NCBI GenBank assembly: GCA_029204225.1
Contig: CM055102.1
Span: forward strand, 18,866,967-18,930,966
Direction: 5' to 3'
Length of the DNA: 64,000 nt
Source of the DNA: Diphasiastrum complanatum
Taxonomy: Eukaryota > Streptophyta > Lycopodiopsida > Lycopodiales > Lycopodiaceae
A model generated the notes under the pieces. It ran no database searches. It was not told where the DNA came from and saw nothing but the letters and a program-made list of their open reading frames with translations. Shown here piece by piece: positions 1 to 10,760 of the stretch (positions within the stretch are counted from its first letter, which is position 1; every line of letters starts with the position of its first letter). The position numbers and the translations under genes were made by a program.

Positions 1-347
1 CTAACACCACAGTAGGGCAAACACTAACTGATCTACCCAACCTTGCCTACTCCCTGATATAGAGTAAGCCCCTCCTAGCCCAGTGTGACGACTGGTAGCA
101 TGCTACTGCCAAGTGTCGGCCACGTGGCACTGACGTGGCCGACTGCACGTCGGGACCCAACTGGGGGCCCTATCCTGCTGACAGGGTCCCTAGGCTATGT
201 TAGGCCCGCCATGGCTATGGACCGTGCTGGGGCACACTACTCACACTGTCTTGCCCTGTTGGTCATGTACGCTGGACACGACCCTGACTGTGGTATCTGA
301 CCTATCTGTGTTCTCTAGGGTTCGGCACTGGTCACGAGCTCGTAACA
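1..347 (-). repeat. 3' LTR of chromovirus 1 (truncated by window edge)
   Basis: Matches 5220-5564 almost throughout and ends at the same TAACA on the plus strand, after which the two copies diverge. Comparison with the other LTR shows that about 11 bases are lost beyond position 1. Confidence 0.93.
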
Positions 348-360
348 CTCTCTCCCCCTT
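348..360 (-). other. polypurine tract of chromovirus 1
   Basis: On the minus strand this reads AAGGGGGAGAGAG and lies immediately before the LTR start TGTTACG. This is the standard position of the plus-strand primer. It overlaps the stop codon of the pol frame at 359-361. Confidence 0.85.
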
Positions 361-3022
361 AAGAACCGTCTTGGTCCTCTAAGACAAAGTCTGGAAAAAT
401 CTTGCGAAGGACGCTGCCTCTTTCCCAAGTGGCATTCTCAACAGGATGATCATTCCACTTAACCAGATATTCTCGGTATAGAGTATGACGAGTCTGCGTC
501 TCTCTACTATCAAGAATCTCCTCTGGTTCATGTGGAGGTTGCTGAGAATCCAATGGGAGAACTAGAACACTGTCCCCTACCAGATTGTCTGATCTGGTTA
601 AGGCTTTTCGTAACTGACTTACATGAAAGACTGGAAAAACCTTACTACTGTGTTCTAGTTCATAGGTGACCTTGCCTAGTCTCTTACTGATGGTAAAGGG
701 ACCACAATACCTTGGAGACAACTTAGCACACACTCCTGATTTGAGGGTTTTAGAGTCGACGGGGACTCTGAAGTAGACTTTCTCACCAGTGGAGAACTGC
801 ACATCCCGTCTGTGTGGATTTGCATAATGCTTGGCTCGATCCTGGGACTGCCTAATGCTACGCTTAGCATGTTCTATCATATGGTTTAGGTCCTCTAAAA
901 AGTTTCTGGTTGCTTCAACTTTTTCTTGTTTAAACCTTACAGCTGTGGGTGAGCGTGGCTGAAAACCGTACATCAACATAAATGGGCTGTATCCCGTAGC
1001 TGAATGTTTGGTACTGTTGTAAGCAAACTCTAATATCGAGAGAAACTCCTCCCAATTAGTCTGCTTCTTGCTGACGTATGCACGAAGCATATCCTCCAGC
1101 ACCTGATTTACCCTCTCTGTTTGACCGTCCGTCTGTGGATGGTCGGTGGTACTCATATTAAAATTAGTATGGAGATGATGGAATACTGCCCTCCAAAAAT
1201 TTCCAGTAAACTTACTGTCCCGGTCGCTGACTATGCCGGAAGGTAGACCGTACAATTTAAATAGCCCGTCTACAAACAACCTTGCTAACTCTGGAGCTCT
1301 AACGATTGTTTTGGTCGGAATAAAATGAGCCATTTTGGTCAGACGGTCAACTATGACCCATATAGCGTCATTACCCTTTTGGGTTTTAGGCAGGCCTACT
1401 ATAAAATCCATGGAGATACTCTCCCATTTACCAGCTGGTATTTCTAAGGGATGCAACAACCCTCCTGCCTTTAAACGCTCTGCTTTGTTTACTTGACATT
1501 TCTGGCAACTGGTTACATACTGGTGGACGTCCTTTTTCATACTGGGCCAGAAAAATTGCCTACGAAGAAGCTCATAGGTCTTCTGTATGCCTGGGTGTCC
1601 CGCACTAGGATTGTCATGACATTCATATAGGACCTGCTGCCTATAATCCTTTGAATTGGGGACACATACTCTATCTCTATAGAGCAAGTACTCATCTTGA
1701 ATGGAATACTGTTTCCATTTGAATCCTTGAGTCAACTGACCCTCAACCACTAGGGTTTGCTTGGGTAGTACAGGCTCAGAATCCTCAACGTCATCTGACG
1801 ACGTATACTCGGACCCATCATCATTCTCAACGGAAGCTGCCGTATTCTTGGATGAACTGGCACCAGCCCCGAGAATTGGTTCTGGAGTCTGTAACTGTCT
1901 GCTCTGGACTGAGTTCCAGATAGTAGAGAAGAATGCATCATGCTGGCATTTCCCTCTCAAGGACTCGAGTAACTCATTACGAATCTGAGTAAAACTCAGC
2001 TCGTTTATCATAGGCATTCTGCTAAGGGCATCTGCTACTGTATTGAATTTTCCACGTCTATATCTGATAGACATGTCAAACTCTTGCATCAATTCTGCCC
2101 AACGAGCTTTCCGACCTCTAAGCTCAGGTTGATTGCAAAGGTATCTGAGACTTTCATGGTCTGTCAGGACCTCAAAGTTGGCACCATATAAATAATGCCT
2201 CCAAGTCTTAAGGGCATGGACTATAGAAAAGAGTTCCTTTTCATAGGCACTGTACCTAGTCTGAGCTGGCTCGAGTTTTTTACTCTCGAACGCAACTGGT
2301 CGTCCACCATGAGTTAGCACAACACCTACTGCAAAGTCGCTAGCATCTGTTTTGACCACAAATGGCTGATTGGGGTCGACGACCTTTAAAACTGGTGCTG
2401 TAGCTAAGGTTGTTTTGAGAGCATCAAAGCTCTCCTGCTGTGCGGACTCCCAAATGAACTCCTTTCCCTTCCCCTTAAGAAGATTTGTCATGGGAACTGC
2501 TATCTGAGCATATTCCTCGACAAATCGTCTGTAATATCCCGCCAAACCAAGAAAGATCTGAAGTTCCAAAATATTCTGAGGTCTCAGCCAAATGAGTATG
2601 GCTTTAACCTTATTTGGGTCCATCTTAATCCCATCCGAAGAGATAATGTGACCCAAATATGCTACTTCTTCAACGAAGAATTCACACTTGGATTGTTTAG
2701 CATAGAGCTTATGCTTTTTGAGCAGTCGAAACACCTTTCTGAGGTGTTTTAGATGCTCCTTCCTCGTTTTGCTGTAGACAAGGATGTCATCTAAAAATAT
2801 GACTACAAACTTACCCAAGTATGGTCTGAGGACACTGTTCATCAAGGTCACAAAGGTAGCTGGAGCATTTGTGAGCCCAAATGGCATCACCTTAAACTCA
2901 TAATGACCGTGACGAGTCCTAAAAGCTGTTTTCGAGACATCTTCCGATTTTATACGGACTTGATGATATCCCAATCTGAGGTCTATTTTGCTGAAAAACT
3001 TTAGCCCCGTCGAGTTGGTCAA
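359..3022 (-). pseudogene. pol of chromovirus 1: RT (most), RNase H, integrase, chromodomain
   Basis: An 887-codon open frame. RT palm motifs [12 protein letters not shown] and FLDDILVY (catalytic Asp at about residues 78-79) are present. RNase H follows at about 215-340 ([28 protein letters not shown]). The integrase has an HHCC zinc domain near 480-530 ([16 protein letters not shown]) and a DDE core ([27 protein letters not shown]). It ends with a GPF module ([13 protein letters not shown]) and a C-terminal chromodomain ([15 protein letters not shown]). All catalytic residues I can identify are intact. The frame cannot be translated from the gag start because of upstream frameshifts: the RT N-terminus lies in another frame at 3009-3128, probably after a one-base loss in a T run near 3005. 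Chromodomain-bearing gypsy elements are the plant chromoviruses. Confidence 0.93.
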
Positions 3023-3128
3023 ACAACTCGTCTGCCCGAGGCATAGGGTATTTATTCTTAATTGTGACTTTATTGAGGGCTCTGTAATCTACGCAAAGAC
3101 GCATAGACCCCTCTTTCTCTTTCACCAA
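3009..3128 (-). pseudogene. RT N-terminal segment of chromovirus 1 (frameshifted)
   Basis: Translates to [18 protein letters not shown] followed by [21 protein letters not shown], the fingers region of gypsy RT. It continues in sense into the 359-3022 frame only after a shift near 3005-3010. Upstream, near 3160, a stop codon interrupts the segment that should read toward the SPWASPVLL motif. It is a broken part of the same pol gene, not a separate gene. Confidence 0.85.
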
Positions 3129-3210
3129 TAGGACTGGTGAGGCCCATGGTGAACCATTGGTCTAAATTTGGCCTTTCCCAAGATAATCTGTTAACTGCCT
3201 AGTTATTTCT

Positions 3211-3828
3211 TCATTCTCTGATGACCCGATACGGAGGTTTAGAAACAGGTGCTGTACCTGGTACTAGGTTTATTACATGATCTACCTCTCTGCTAGGTGG
3301 TAAACCATGTGGCAAATCTTCAGGAAAAACATCTTTAAATTTAGACAATAAAGTTTCTAGTTTACTGATTTTTTGCTGAATAGAACTGGAAATAGAAATT
3401 TCAGGAATAAACTGAAAGTCACATAAGAATACCTGATGGTCTTCGTCTCCAATTAGCTGACAGAGCTCTAAACTGCAGACCATAGGACTGTTGGGAACAT
3501 CATGCTCCCCATGCAACTGGATCTCTCGGCCTTTATGCTGAAAGCCGAGGGTGTTCTCCTGATAGTTTCTGTGGAGGGAAGGTCCTAAACTGTAGAGCCA
3601 ATCTCTCCCGAGAACAATGTCTGTGCGATCCAGGTGCATTATTTGAAAGTTTATTTCATCTTGGTACCCCTGAATACCAAGATTCAAATTACTTACCATA
3701 GTTTCCCATATTTTTTTATCTTCACCCTTAGCTAATGAAACTATGTACCTATGCTGACTAGGTACTTCTGGTAGTTTAAGCTTTTTAATCAGGGTGTAGT
3801 TTGAAATTGTGGGTTGCCCCATCATCAA
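3211..3828 (-). pseudogene. protease C-terminal part and start of RT, chromovirus 1
   Basis: The frame contains the retropepsin second half with the flap-distal motif DIVLGRDWLYSLGP, then the linker leading to RT (FKDVFPEDLPHGLPPSREVDH and PPYRVIRE). The active-site strand of the protease is in a different frame at 3785-4105, so a frameshift separates the two halves. A further shift after PYRVIRE separates this piece from the RT fingers. Confidence 0.85.
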
Positions 3829-4130
3829 CCATAACTCTTACTGACTGGTTACCAACTTTCCCATGCATACGTACTAGGTCATGCGGCCCAAAGCTGAAGG
3901 GTCTCGCTAGCATTGTAGAGGTCAGTTGGCAACAGTGTTCATGATCTTCATGATACACTTTGATCTCGGAAGCTGCCGAGTCACTGGGGAAACATACAGT
4001 CTGAACAAGATGAACTTGTTTTTTATCTTTCTTATCTTTTTTAGTGAAAGGCCCCTTGGGACACTGTCTGACTGTGTGTCCCTTGCCCATACACACAAAG
4101 CGCAAACGTTCTTGTTTGGCTTTCTCAAAA
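3785..4130 (-). pseudogene. gag zinc knuckle and protease active-site strand, chromovirus 1
   Basis: The frame KAKQERLRFVCMGKGH followed by TVRQCP is a CCHC knuckle in which the first cysteine is arginine (CGC where TGC is expected). Downstream, VMVDDGATHNF is the retropepsin active-site strand; most plant gypsy elements have D-S-G-A-T-H there, so the serine is aspartate in this copy. Both changes suggest loss of function. The frame is offset from the gag frame at 4141-4482. Confidence 0.8.
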
Positions 4131-4140
4131 TCATCTGGTT

Positions 4141-4482
4141 TTAAGGGCTGTATGAGTGAAGGGCGTTTTGAGGAGCTTCACTTTTAAATTTATCTTGATT
4201 CTTTCGTTTTAAAAATTTCTTTTTAAATTGAAAGTCTTTCTGAGGAGGCTGCTCAGAAAGTGGCTGCTGTCTCGCCCTCTTCCTACCCACTGAATCATCA
4301 TAGATTTGAGCATATCTGAGAGCTTGCTCAAGGGTAGTAGGCGAGTTTCTCTGGACCTCTACTTTATATTCATCTTTGAGGCCACGGACAAATCCCCTAA
4401 TTTTCTGATAATCATCCATATTTTTAATCTTTAAAATTGCTTCTCGATACTGCGAGATATATTGGATGAGGGACTTGTCCAT
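4141..4482 (-). pseudogene. gag central region of chromovirus 1
   Basis: Translates to the helical capsid tail typical of gypsy gag (LIQYISQYREAILKIKNMDD, then a segment with FVRGLKDEYKVEVQ and TLEQALRYAQIYDD), followed by a basic, glutamine-rich linker. Offset from the N-terminal gag frame at 4495-5133 by a shift near 4490. Confidence 0.85.
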
Positions 4483-4494
4483 TATTGTTCTTTC

Positions 4495-5133
4495 CTAGAC
4501 TTCCCAGGCTCTATCAAGTTCATTTTCCGGTAGAAATTCTCTTAGGAAAGCTTCTTCAAAAGCTTTCCATGACTGGGGAGTCTGCCCAGTCTCCTGGAGA
4601 TTTAACCACCACTTATAGGCCATAGGCCCTAAGGAAAGACTGGCCTCAATAGCTTGCAAATGGTCAGGGGTCTGTTTAAGAGCATGAATGTTCTTCCATT
4701 TGCTGAGGAAGGTTTGTAGAATGTCTACATTTCTATTCTTCTCTTCCCCATTAAAAGTAGGAGGCTTTAAATCTTTAAAAACACTGGGGTGAGACCGTAA
4801 AGTCTCACCCAAAACTGATGGAAGTGGAGAAGGGGATAACTGAGAAGTGGAGGGAAGGCTTCCTTTCGCGGAACTCAAAATTAAGCTTTTGAGTTCAGCG
4901 AACGAGTCGTCCACACTATACTTGAAATTGGCTAATGCCAACTTCAGTTCATCCACTTCTGTTACCAACTGGAGAAACTGCTCCTTGGTAACCAGTTCGT
5001 CGAGTTCTTCGGCGAACTGTTCCTGTTCTTCCAATTCCATGGGTTCCTTCCCTATACTGTAAGCCAAGGCTTCTGTTTCAAGTTCGTCGAAGCCTCTCTC
5101 CGAGGGTTTATCAGGTCCCTGAGGAGTGGTCAT
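4495..5133 (-). pseudogene. gag N-terminal region of chromovirus 1
   Basis: Starts with ATG at 5133, about 75 bases inside the 5' LTR, and runs 212 codons. Acidic N-terminus, a probable coiled-coil stretch (EELDELVTKEQFLQLVTEVD), then the retrotransposon capsid domain (FKDLKPPTFNGEEKN, KWWLNLQETGQTPQSWKAFE, FLREFLPENELDRAWEV). Interrupted just before the next gag segment. Confidence 0.88.
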
Positions 5134-5208
5134 CTTCGGAACTGAAAGAGAGCTACCTTAACTTCTGAAGGAAAAAAAGTCTAAAAGACTAATTTACAAC
5201 TGTACCAG

Positions 5209-5564
5209 TGTAATAGATCCTAACACCACAGTAGGGCAAACACTAACTGATCCACCCAACCTTGCCTACTCCCTGATATAGAGTAAGCCCCTCCTAGCCC
5301 AGTGTGAGAACTGGTAGCATGCAACTGCCAAGTGTCGGCCACGTGTCACTGATGTGGCCGACTGCACGTCGGGACCCAACTGGGAGCCCTATCCTGCTGA
5401 CAGGGTCCCTAGGCTGTGTTAGGCCCGCCATGGCTATGGACCGTGCTGGGGCACACTACACACTGTCTTGCCCTGTTGGTCATGTACGTTGGACACGACC
5501 CTGACTGTGGTATCTGACCTATCTGTGTTCTCTAGGGTTCGACACTGGTCACGAGCTCGTAACA
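5209..5564 (-). repeat. 5' LTR of chromovirus 1
   Basis: 356 bases, bounded by TG at 5209 and CA at 5564 on the plus strand. On the minus strand it starts TGTTACGAGCTCGTGACC. Near-identical to 1-347. The first bases beyond it are ggcag, the candidate half of a 5-base target duplication. Confidence 0.9.
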
Positions 5565-8470
5565 GGCAGGGCATGATACAGGTGCATGGCCTAGTACAAC
5601 ACGTTCTGGGCAGGGTTTAGGTGCAGTGCAGGGTCCAAGCGAGGCCACTCCAGTTCCATCCGCAGCAGCAGGGCCTGGTTCAGAGCCACGAGCATCAGAT
5701 GAGCATGTTGGATCAATGGCAACGGGTCCTTCTCATCCCTCCTCTTCTTCGGCAGCAGATGCACCACATGCTTCGACAGGTCCTGCCAGAGAGAGTTACA
5801 CCCGTCCAGGACGATCAGACACACCCACAGATCAGCCATCCATTGGGCATGCTAGACCACGAGCGCCATATGTACAACGGAGAGTGGTTAGGCCCAGACA
5901 ATAGACCCTTGATCGATGTGCAAAGAGAGCAGCAGGCCCGATGCACTCGACTTGTTGGCCAGTTCTTTTACGAGTGCGGCATTCCTTTTGATGCGTGCAG
6001 ATTGCAGTAGTGGATGCTACATGGACGCCTCCCAGGCGAGAGGCACTACGAGGCAGGATGCTTCGTCAGGAGGAGACCATCACGCGGGAGCTGAGTTCCA
6101 TTCGCTCAGGTTGGCAGACGTAAGTACTTTGTCTCCATAAACTCTTTGCATGTGTTTCATTTTGCTGGTGGCGCAATTTTTGCATGTGGCTATGGGTGCT
6201 TTGTGGCAGGTATGGATGCACGATATTGAGTGATGGATGGACCGACGTTCGTTGATGATCCTTCATCAATATCTTGGTTTCTTGCCCGCTTGGCATAGTA
6301 TTCCTACGTGGCGTGGATGCCACTCAAGGTGGTGGAGCCATCACAGTCGACTTCATATGGGAGGCACAACGCTGTGAAAGATTATGACGAGGGAGCACCC
6401 CAGCATTGTGTGGACACCCTGTGCTGCACATTGCATAGACTTGCTCATCCATGACCTGTGTGCACTTCCATGGATAAGAGGTATAATTTTTTCCATTTGC
6501 TATGCTATCTTATTTGACGCTTGCCCCATGCTGCTAAACACATCTCAACTACCGTCTAAACTTTTTGTGTTGCAGATCACTTCTACGGCCATGCGCCTGG
6601 TCATTTTCGTCACTAGGAAGAGGCGTGTGTTGGCCCTATTCCGCACCTTCTCGTCACTGGACCTAAAGAAGCCAGCACCCACACGCTTTGCGTTTTACTA
6701 CTTGGTGCTAGAGCGATTAATAGTAGTGAAGGACACATTGCGGCGGATGGTTTCTAGCAAGGCCTTCGGGGACTTTAGAGGCATCGCACATGCGACGTTT
6801 TTCCAGTCCACTGTGTTTGGTGATGAGTTCTAGACACATGTTGAGGAGATTTTCGGGGTCCTTTGACCCATTTTCTTTGTGCTGTGCCTGGTAAACCGTG
6901 AGGGGTGCACGCTCAGTCTCATTTACGAGTTTATGGATTGCATTGGTGAGGCGATTCAGATGTCGGCCTTGGACGAGGACATGTATGACTCTTCAGTGTC
7001 TAGTTTGTTGTTTCTCACTCAAGTTGTTGCATTTCTTTTATGCTACGATGCACTGATTATTGTAATTTGTCTGCTGCAGGAGGGACGAGATCTCGCAGGT
7101 ATGGGAGGCCAGATGGGACTACTTCCACCGATCCATCCACGTCGTAGCCTACATGTTGCACCCCTTGTGGCGGTCTACTCGGGATTTGGATGATCGGGAG
7201 CTGCACCAGGAATGGGTGGAGTACACGGAGTGCGTATGGCCCGGACCAGTGTGTGAGAAATCTTTTGGTAGTCTAAATACTGCAGTAGTGTACTCATTGC
7301 TAGTGTGTGAATTTGAGGGGACTTACACATGCCTTGTATCGTCTGCCAACAAGTTCGATGCTCAGGAACATTGCACGCCAATTGATCACATTTGAGCCCT
7401 TCGAGTTTTCTTTTGATGGAGAGCAGTGTCGGCCGAGGGAGGATTAGTTGAGGCCCGTTACATGGTGGAGCATCCACGGGCGCAACATAGGTGACCTGCG
7501 ACGATTGGCCGAGAGAGTCCTTGCACAGGATAGTTCCACATCCGCTTGTGACTGGAATTGGAGTACCTGGGCCTTGTATCACACGTAGGAGAGGAACAGG
7601 TTATCCATCGAGCAATGTAGGCGGTTGGTGTTTGTGAACACCAACGGTCGTATGCTGAGGCGCACACGCAGAGAGGGCCAAATGCTCGAGGTGAGTCACA
7701 TTATTACCCCTTTTTTCTTGCTATGCTTTGACGAATTGAATTGCTTTCGAATATGCAATGGATTGCAAAATACCTGCCTGACAACATTGTATTGTTTTTG
7801 GTTGAAGGTGAACCCTAACTCTTGCTTGGTGGACTCGGCAGCTGCTGCTCCTCGGGCACCACCCACGCAGGAGGAGATGGATGATGAGATCTATAGAGAG
7901 TTCTATAGACAGGCATAGACTGACGCACGAGCTTTACGATGGCAGAGGAGGACAGAGAGGGTGCGGGAGAGGGCTGAGGAGGGAGATGATGAGGGCTTGG
8001 AAGGTGGAGAGGATCTCGGGGCTGACTATGAGGAGGAGTGGGTTGAGAGGAGGAGCCAGCCATTCCTGCACGTAGGCCTAGAGGGAGACCTAGAGATTAT
8101 GGGAGGGGGGTGGCTCAGTTTACTTTTTGTAGATAGGAGTGGAGCATCACAGGTAGCCGTCGGCTAGGCATCATCACAGTGGGTAGGGCCATCCCAGGGT
8201 GTCGGATCACAGCCACTTGACACACAAACATGTAGGAGTAGACACAGGGGTGGGGCCAGGCAGAGGGGGGCCAGAGGAGGGGAGAGAGGCAGAGGTAGAG
8301 GTAGGGGAGGATCCAGAGCCAGAGCACGCAGCAGAGCCAGGGCCACACCACGGCGTATGGTTCCCTCTGATTCCAATTCATCTGCAGACCCTTGGGATCA
8401 ATAGACAGGCACAAACTCGGATGATTTTGACTACCATGACTCCGACGAGTCTTAGTTGTATAGTTTTCAT
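5565..8470 (+). pseudogene. decayed hAT transposase gene (DUF659 plus hAT dimerisation domain)
   Basis: Plus-strand exons separated by GT-AG introns can be followed. A Ser/Pro-rich linker (about 5625-5900) leads to QFFYECGIPFDACR, then an intron at 6120-6209, then YGCTILSDGWTDVR and a region matching DUF659 (INILVSCPLGIVFLRGVDAT). WTPCAAHCIDLLIHDL lies at 6403-6465. The remaining core (TRKRRVLALFRTF, PTRFAFYYLVLERL, KDTLRRM) is at about 6576-6780. The hAT C-terminal dimerisation motif (DLRRLAERVLAQDSS, SACDWNWSTWALYHT) is at about 7490-7590. A last exon near 7809-7918 is followed by acidic, Gly/Arg-rich sequence ending DSDDFDYHDSDES. Stops are present: tandem TGA TGA at 6253-6258 and TAG at 7588. 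No BED zinc finger is seen; it would lie where the chromovirus now sits. Terminal inverted repeats were not found. Confidence 0.85.
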
Positions 8471-8566
8471 TACGTTCATGGAACATCATTGTACCCCATT
8501 TTGGTGCCATGTGGCCCGAGATTATATATTATGATGATCCTATTCACAGCAATGTCATGATTCAGA

Positions 8567-8570
<4 letters not shown>

Positions 8571-8655
<85 letters not shown>
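8571..8655. repeat. (AG)n microsatellite
   Basis: About 42 uninterrupted AG units just downstream of the hAT remnant. Confidence 0.98.
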
Positions 8656-8657
<2 letters not shown>

Positions 8658-9022
8658 CCTATTGTGAACATGCTGGGGCATTCTAATTTTTTTATTAATT
8701 TTCTATATTAAAAGGAGCTAAAGCGTAAACCTAGGAGTTAATGCACCTAAGCTGGACCATCCTACACCTGAAACATTTGGCAAACTACATAGTAATAATG
8801 CTCTTAATTAGAGCTTTCATCTGATACCCATATTACCCACAAAAAAATTAAAAAAAAATAATACGTTTTCTGAGTGTTTCTACCAGAAACCAGAAACGTG
8901 TTTTTGGACCGTGTTTCTGCACGCGTTTTGAGAAGTGCCATCAAGCTGGCTGGCTTCACTCAAAGACTAGTCATAGCTAGATAGAAATAATCCACAGAAG
9001 GTAGACTAGGGTTGTCACCCAA
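8656..9022. other. unassigned spacer
   Basis: AT-rich non-coding sequence between the AG repeat and an LTR-element remnant. No coding similarity or repeat structure was recognised. Confidence 0.5.
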
Positions 9023-9822
9023 CTAGGGTATGCATCCACCTGCCCAATAACCCTCAGCTTTTGGTTTTGAAACTATCCCCCGCTGTATGGCTGTCCTAGC
9101 CCTAGTCCAAGATCCACTAAGTAATTGCACTAAGGTTCCCATTGTAGAAAACAGTCGTGGCTGCTCCAGAAAACCATTTTTCTCCCAAATTAGAAAGTTT
9201 TTGGATCTTAGTACCCCCCTTGCCAACAACATGACAACCATGTAGATAGCAAAGAGATCAAATACCCCTACAGAAAGTGCGCCCTCCAAGAATGGTAGGA
9301 ATCTGATAAAAAAAAGGTACTCCCCTTGCCAACAGTACTCCAAGCATGCAAATAGCAAAGAGATCAGATGCTCCTACAGAAAGTGTGCCCAATTCAAAGG
9401 TAAGCTCCTCTCTAGGAATGCTAGGAATCTGATCAAAATAGGACCAAGCTTTCACAACACCACAGGCAACATAACCTGCTCTGATACCATGACAAAATCC
9501 AAGGCCTAGGTATGGAGTATCATAACAACATAGTAAGCACACTATGAAAGCTTGAAAAAACCAGCTATGGAGTAGAAGACAAAATCAAGAGAGAGAGAAC
9601 TCAAAAGCTCACAACAACTTAATATTAGTAAAAGAGTAGGAGGGCGTGGAAACCCCTCCAAGCCTAGGGCCACAAATAGCATGAAAAGCATAGAGATGGT
9701 GTCGTTCTTATTCTAGTTCTAGACCCCACATGGGCCTTTAACCTACTTGTCATTACTTGCCTAATTAGCATAAGTGGGGTGTACTATTACATAAATGTTT
9801 TACCCCCCATGTCTTATCCACA
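9023..9822 (-). mobile_element. remnant of a minus-strand LTR retroelement (LTR, primer site, 5' leader)
   Basis: At 9478-9489 the plus strand reads GCTCTGATACCA, the exact complement of the initiator-tRNA-Met primer site TGGTATCAGAGC. It abuts TGACAAAATCC at 9490, as expected for the end of a 5' LTR on the minus strand. The LTR probably extends to a CA near 9822 (about 330 bases). To the left, the leader holds an internal direct duplication: two segments around 9215-9310 and 9335-9435 share the run from ATCAGATTCCTA through GCACACTTTCTGTAGG and GTTGGCAAGGGG. No gag or pol follows and no second LTR was found, so this is a truncated or non-autonomous copy. Confidence 0.65.
9478..9489 (-). other. 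initiator tRNA-Met primer binding site
   Basis: TGGTATCAGAGC on the minus strand, directly beside the LTR end ...TTTTGTCA. This is the canonical plant primer site for copia and many gypsy elements. Confidence 0.8.
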
Positions 9823-10760
9823 ACTTACAAGTTACAAAGCCAAAAGAGGTAAAATAGGCATTATATTTCAACAACATGATGGTACAAATTCTGAATGTCA
9901 CCGACGATTTTATTGAACTTTGAAGGATCAAAAACAAAAAAAAAGTTCACACCATCAACACACAATTGACTCCAAACATTCATATATTTGCAATGAAAAT
10001 GTAGTGAGAGTTTCTTTTGTTACTTCTGCATGGAGGTTATAAGTAGAGAACATTTGGCAGATGAGGGCGTCTTTTCTCACACGAATCTCTTTTGGGATTA
10101 GTGCACCTGTCAAGCGAGTAAAACAGTGAGGCCAAAGCTTTAAAGCATGAACAAAGCTGAATAGCGAGTTTTTCAGTTGTAGCTTTGCTAGAGAAAGCTT
10201 AAGCGCCAAGCAAGCTATCTTTGAGGTTGCTTACCTTTTGGAGGTTATCCCACTTTGTGTGCACAACGATGGTAAGTTTTGGTAAGTTTTGTCGTTAGAG
10301 CTTCCCTACACCATTGTAGCAATGAGTTACGAACAAAGATTCTCCTCAACAACGAAGCTATATGTGAAGCTATTGGCAACATATTTACGACATACGCCTC
10401 CATTATAGCGTTGTTAAGGGTTTATTTGTAAATGCAAGATATGTGCATATAACCTATTCTCTTGTTGGGCTCACCTGGACATTACCATCTTAAGGGGTGT
10501 ATGGAATTGAAAATTCTTGTTTGTTGAAGGGTTGGTAGTGAAGTACCCTGTTTGTTGGATAAAGAAACATATATTTTTTTAATACTTAGAAAAGTAAACC
10601 TAAGAAGTGTCATATAACTATAATCACATTTGTCGACGATAGTTGGTAATTGGTGAATCCCTTGGGTTCCTATAGGTGTTTTTTGACATAATTTAAGGTG
10701 ATTTGTTGTTGGCTTTCTTCCATCCAAACCTTACTGGTTGGTTGTTTTGTTTTCACACAG
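9823..10760. other. non-coding sequence upstream of first visible flippase exon
   Basis: AT-rich. It probably belongs to the flippase intron that precedes exon 1 of this window, since the exon at 10761 begins with a splice acceptor rather than a start codon. I looked for the missing N-terminal flippase coding sequence (the segment before transmembrane helix 2) and did not find it here. Confidence 0.45.

Larger units (their letters stand above)
1..5564 (-). mobile_element. Ty3/gypsy chromovirus, near-complete LTR retrotransposon
   Basis: The element reads on the minus strand: 5' LTR at 5209-5564, gag, protease, RT, RNase H, integrase with chromodomain, polypurine tract at 348-360, and 3' LTR at 1-347 (cut by the window edge). 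The two LTRs begin TGTTACGAGC and differ by about ten substitutions and one 2-base indel over 345 bases, roughly 97 percent identity, so the insertion is fairly young. Even so, gag, protease and the RT N-terminus are broken by several frameshifts, while the distal 887 codons remain open. The target duplication cannot be checked because the far flank is outside the window. No initiator-Met primer site follows the 5' LTR; TGGTACAGTTG one base inside is the only candidate. The element abuts the 5' part of a hAT gene. Confidence 0.93.

Noticed and set aside
9955-10209. 84-codon minus-strand frame as a LINE zinc-knuckle remnant
   Set aside because: No conserved motif could be matched; left as intronic sequence.
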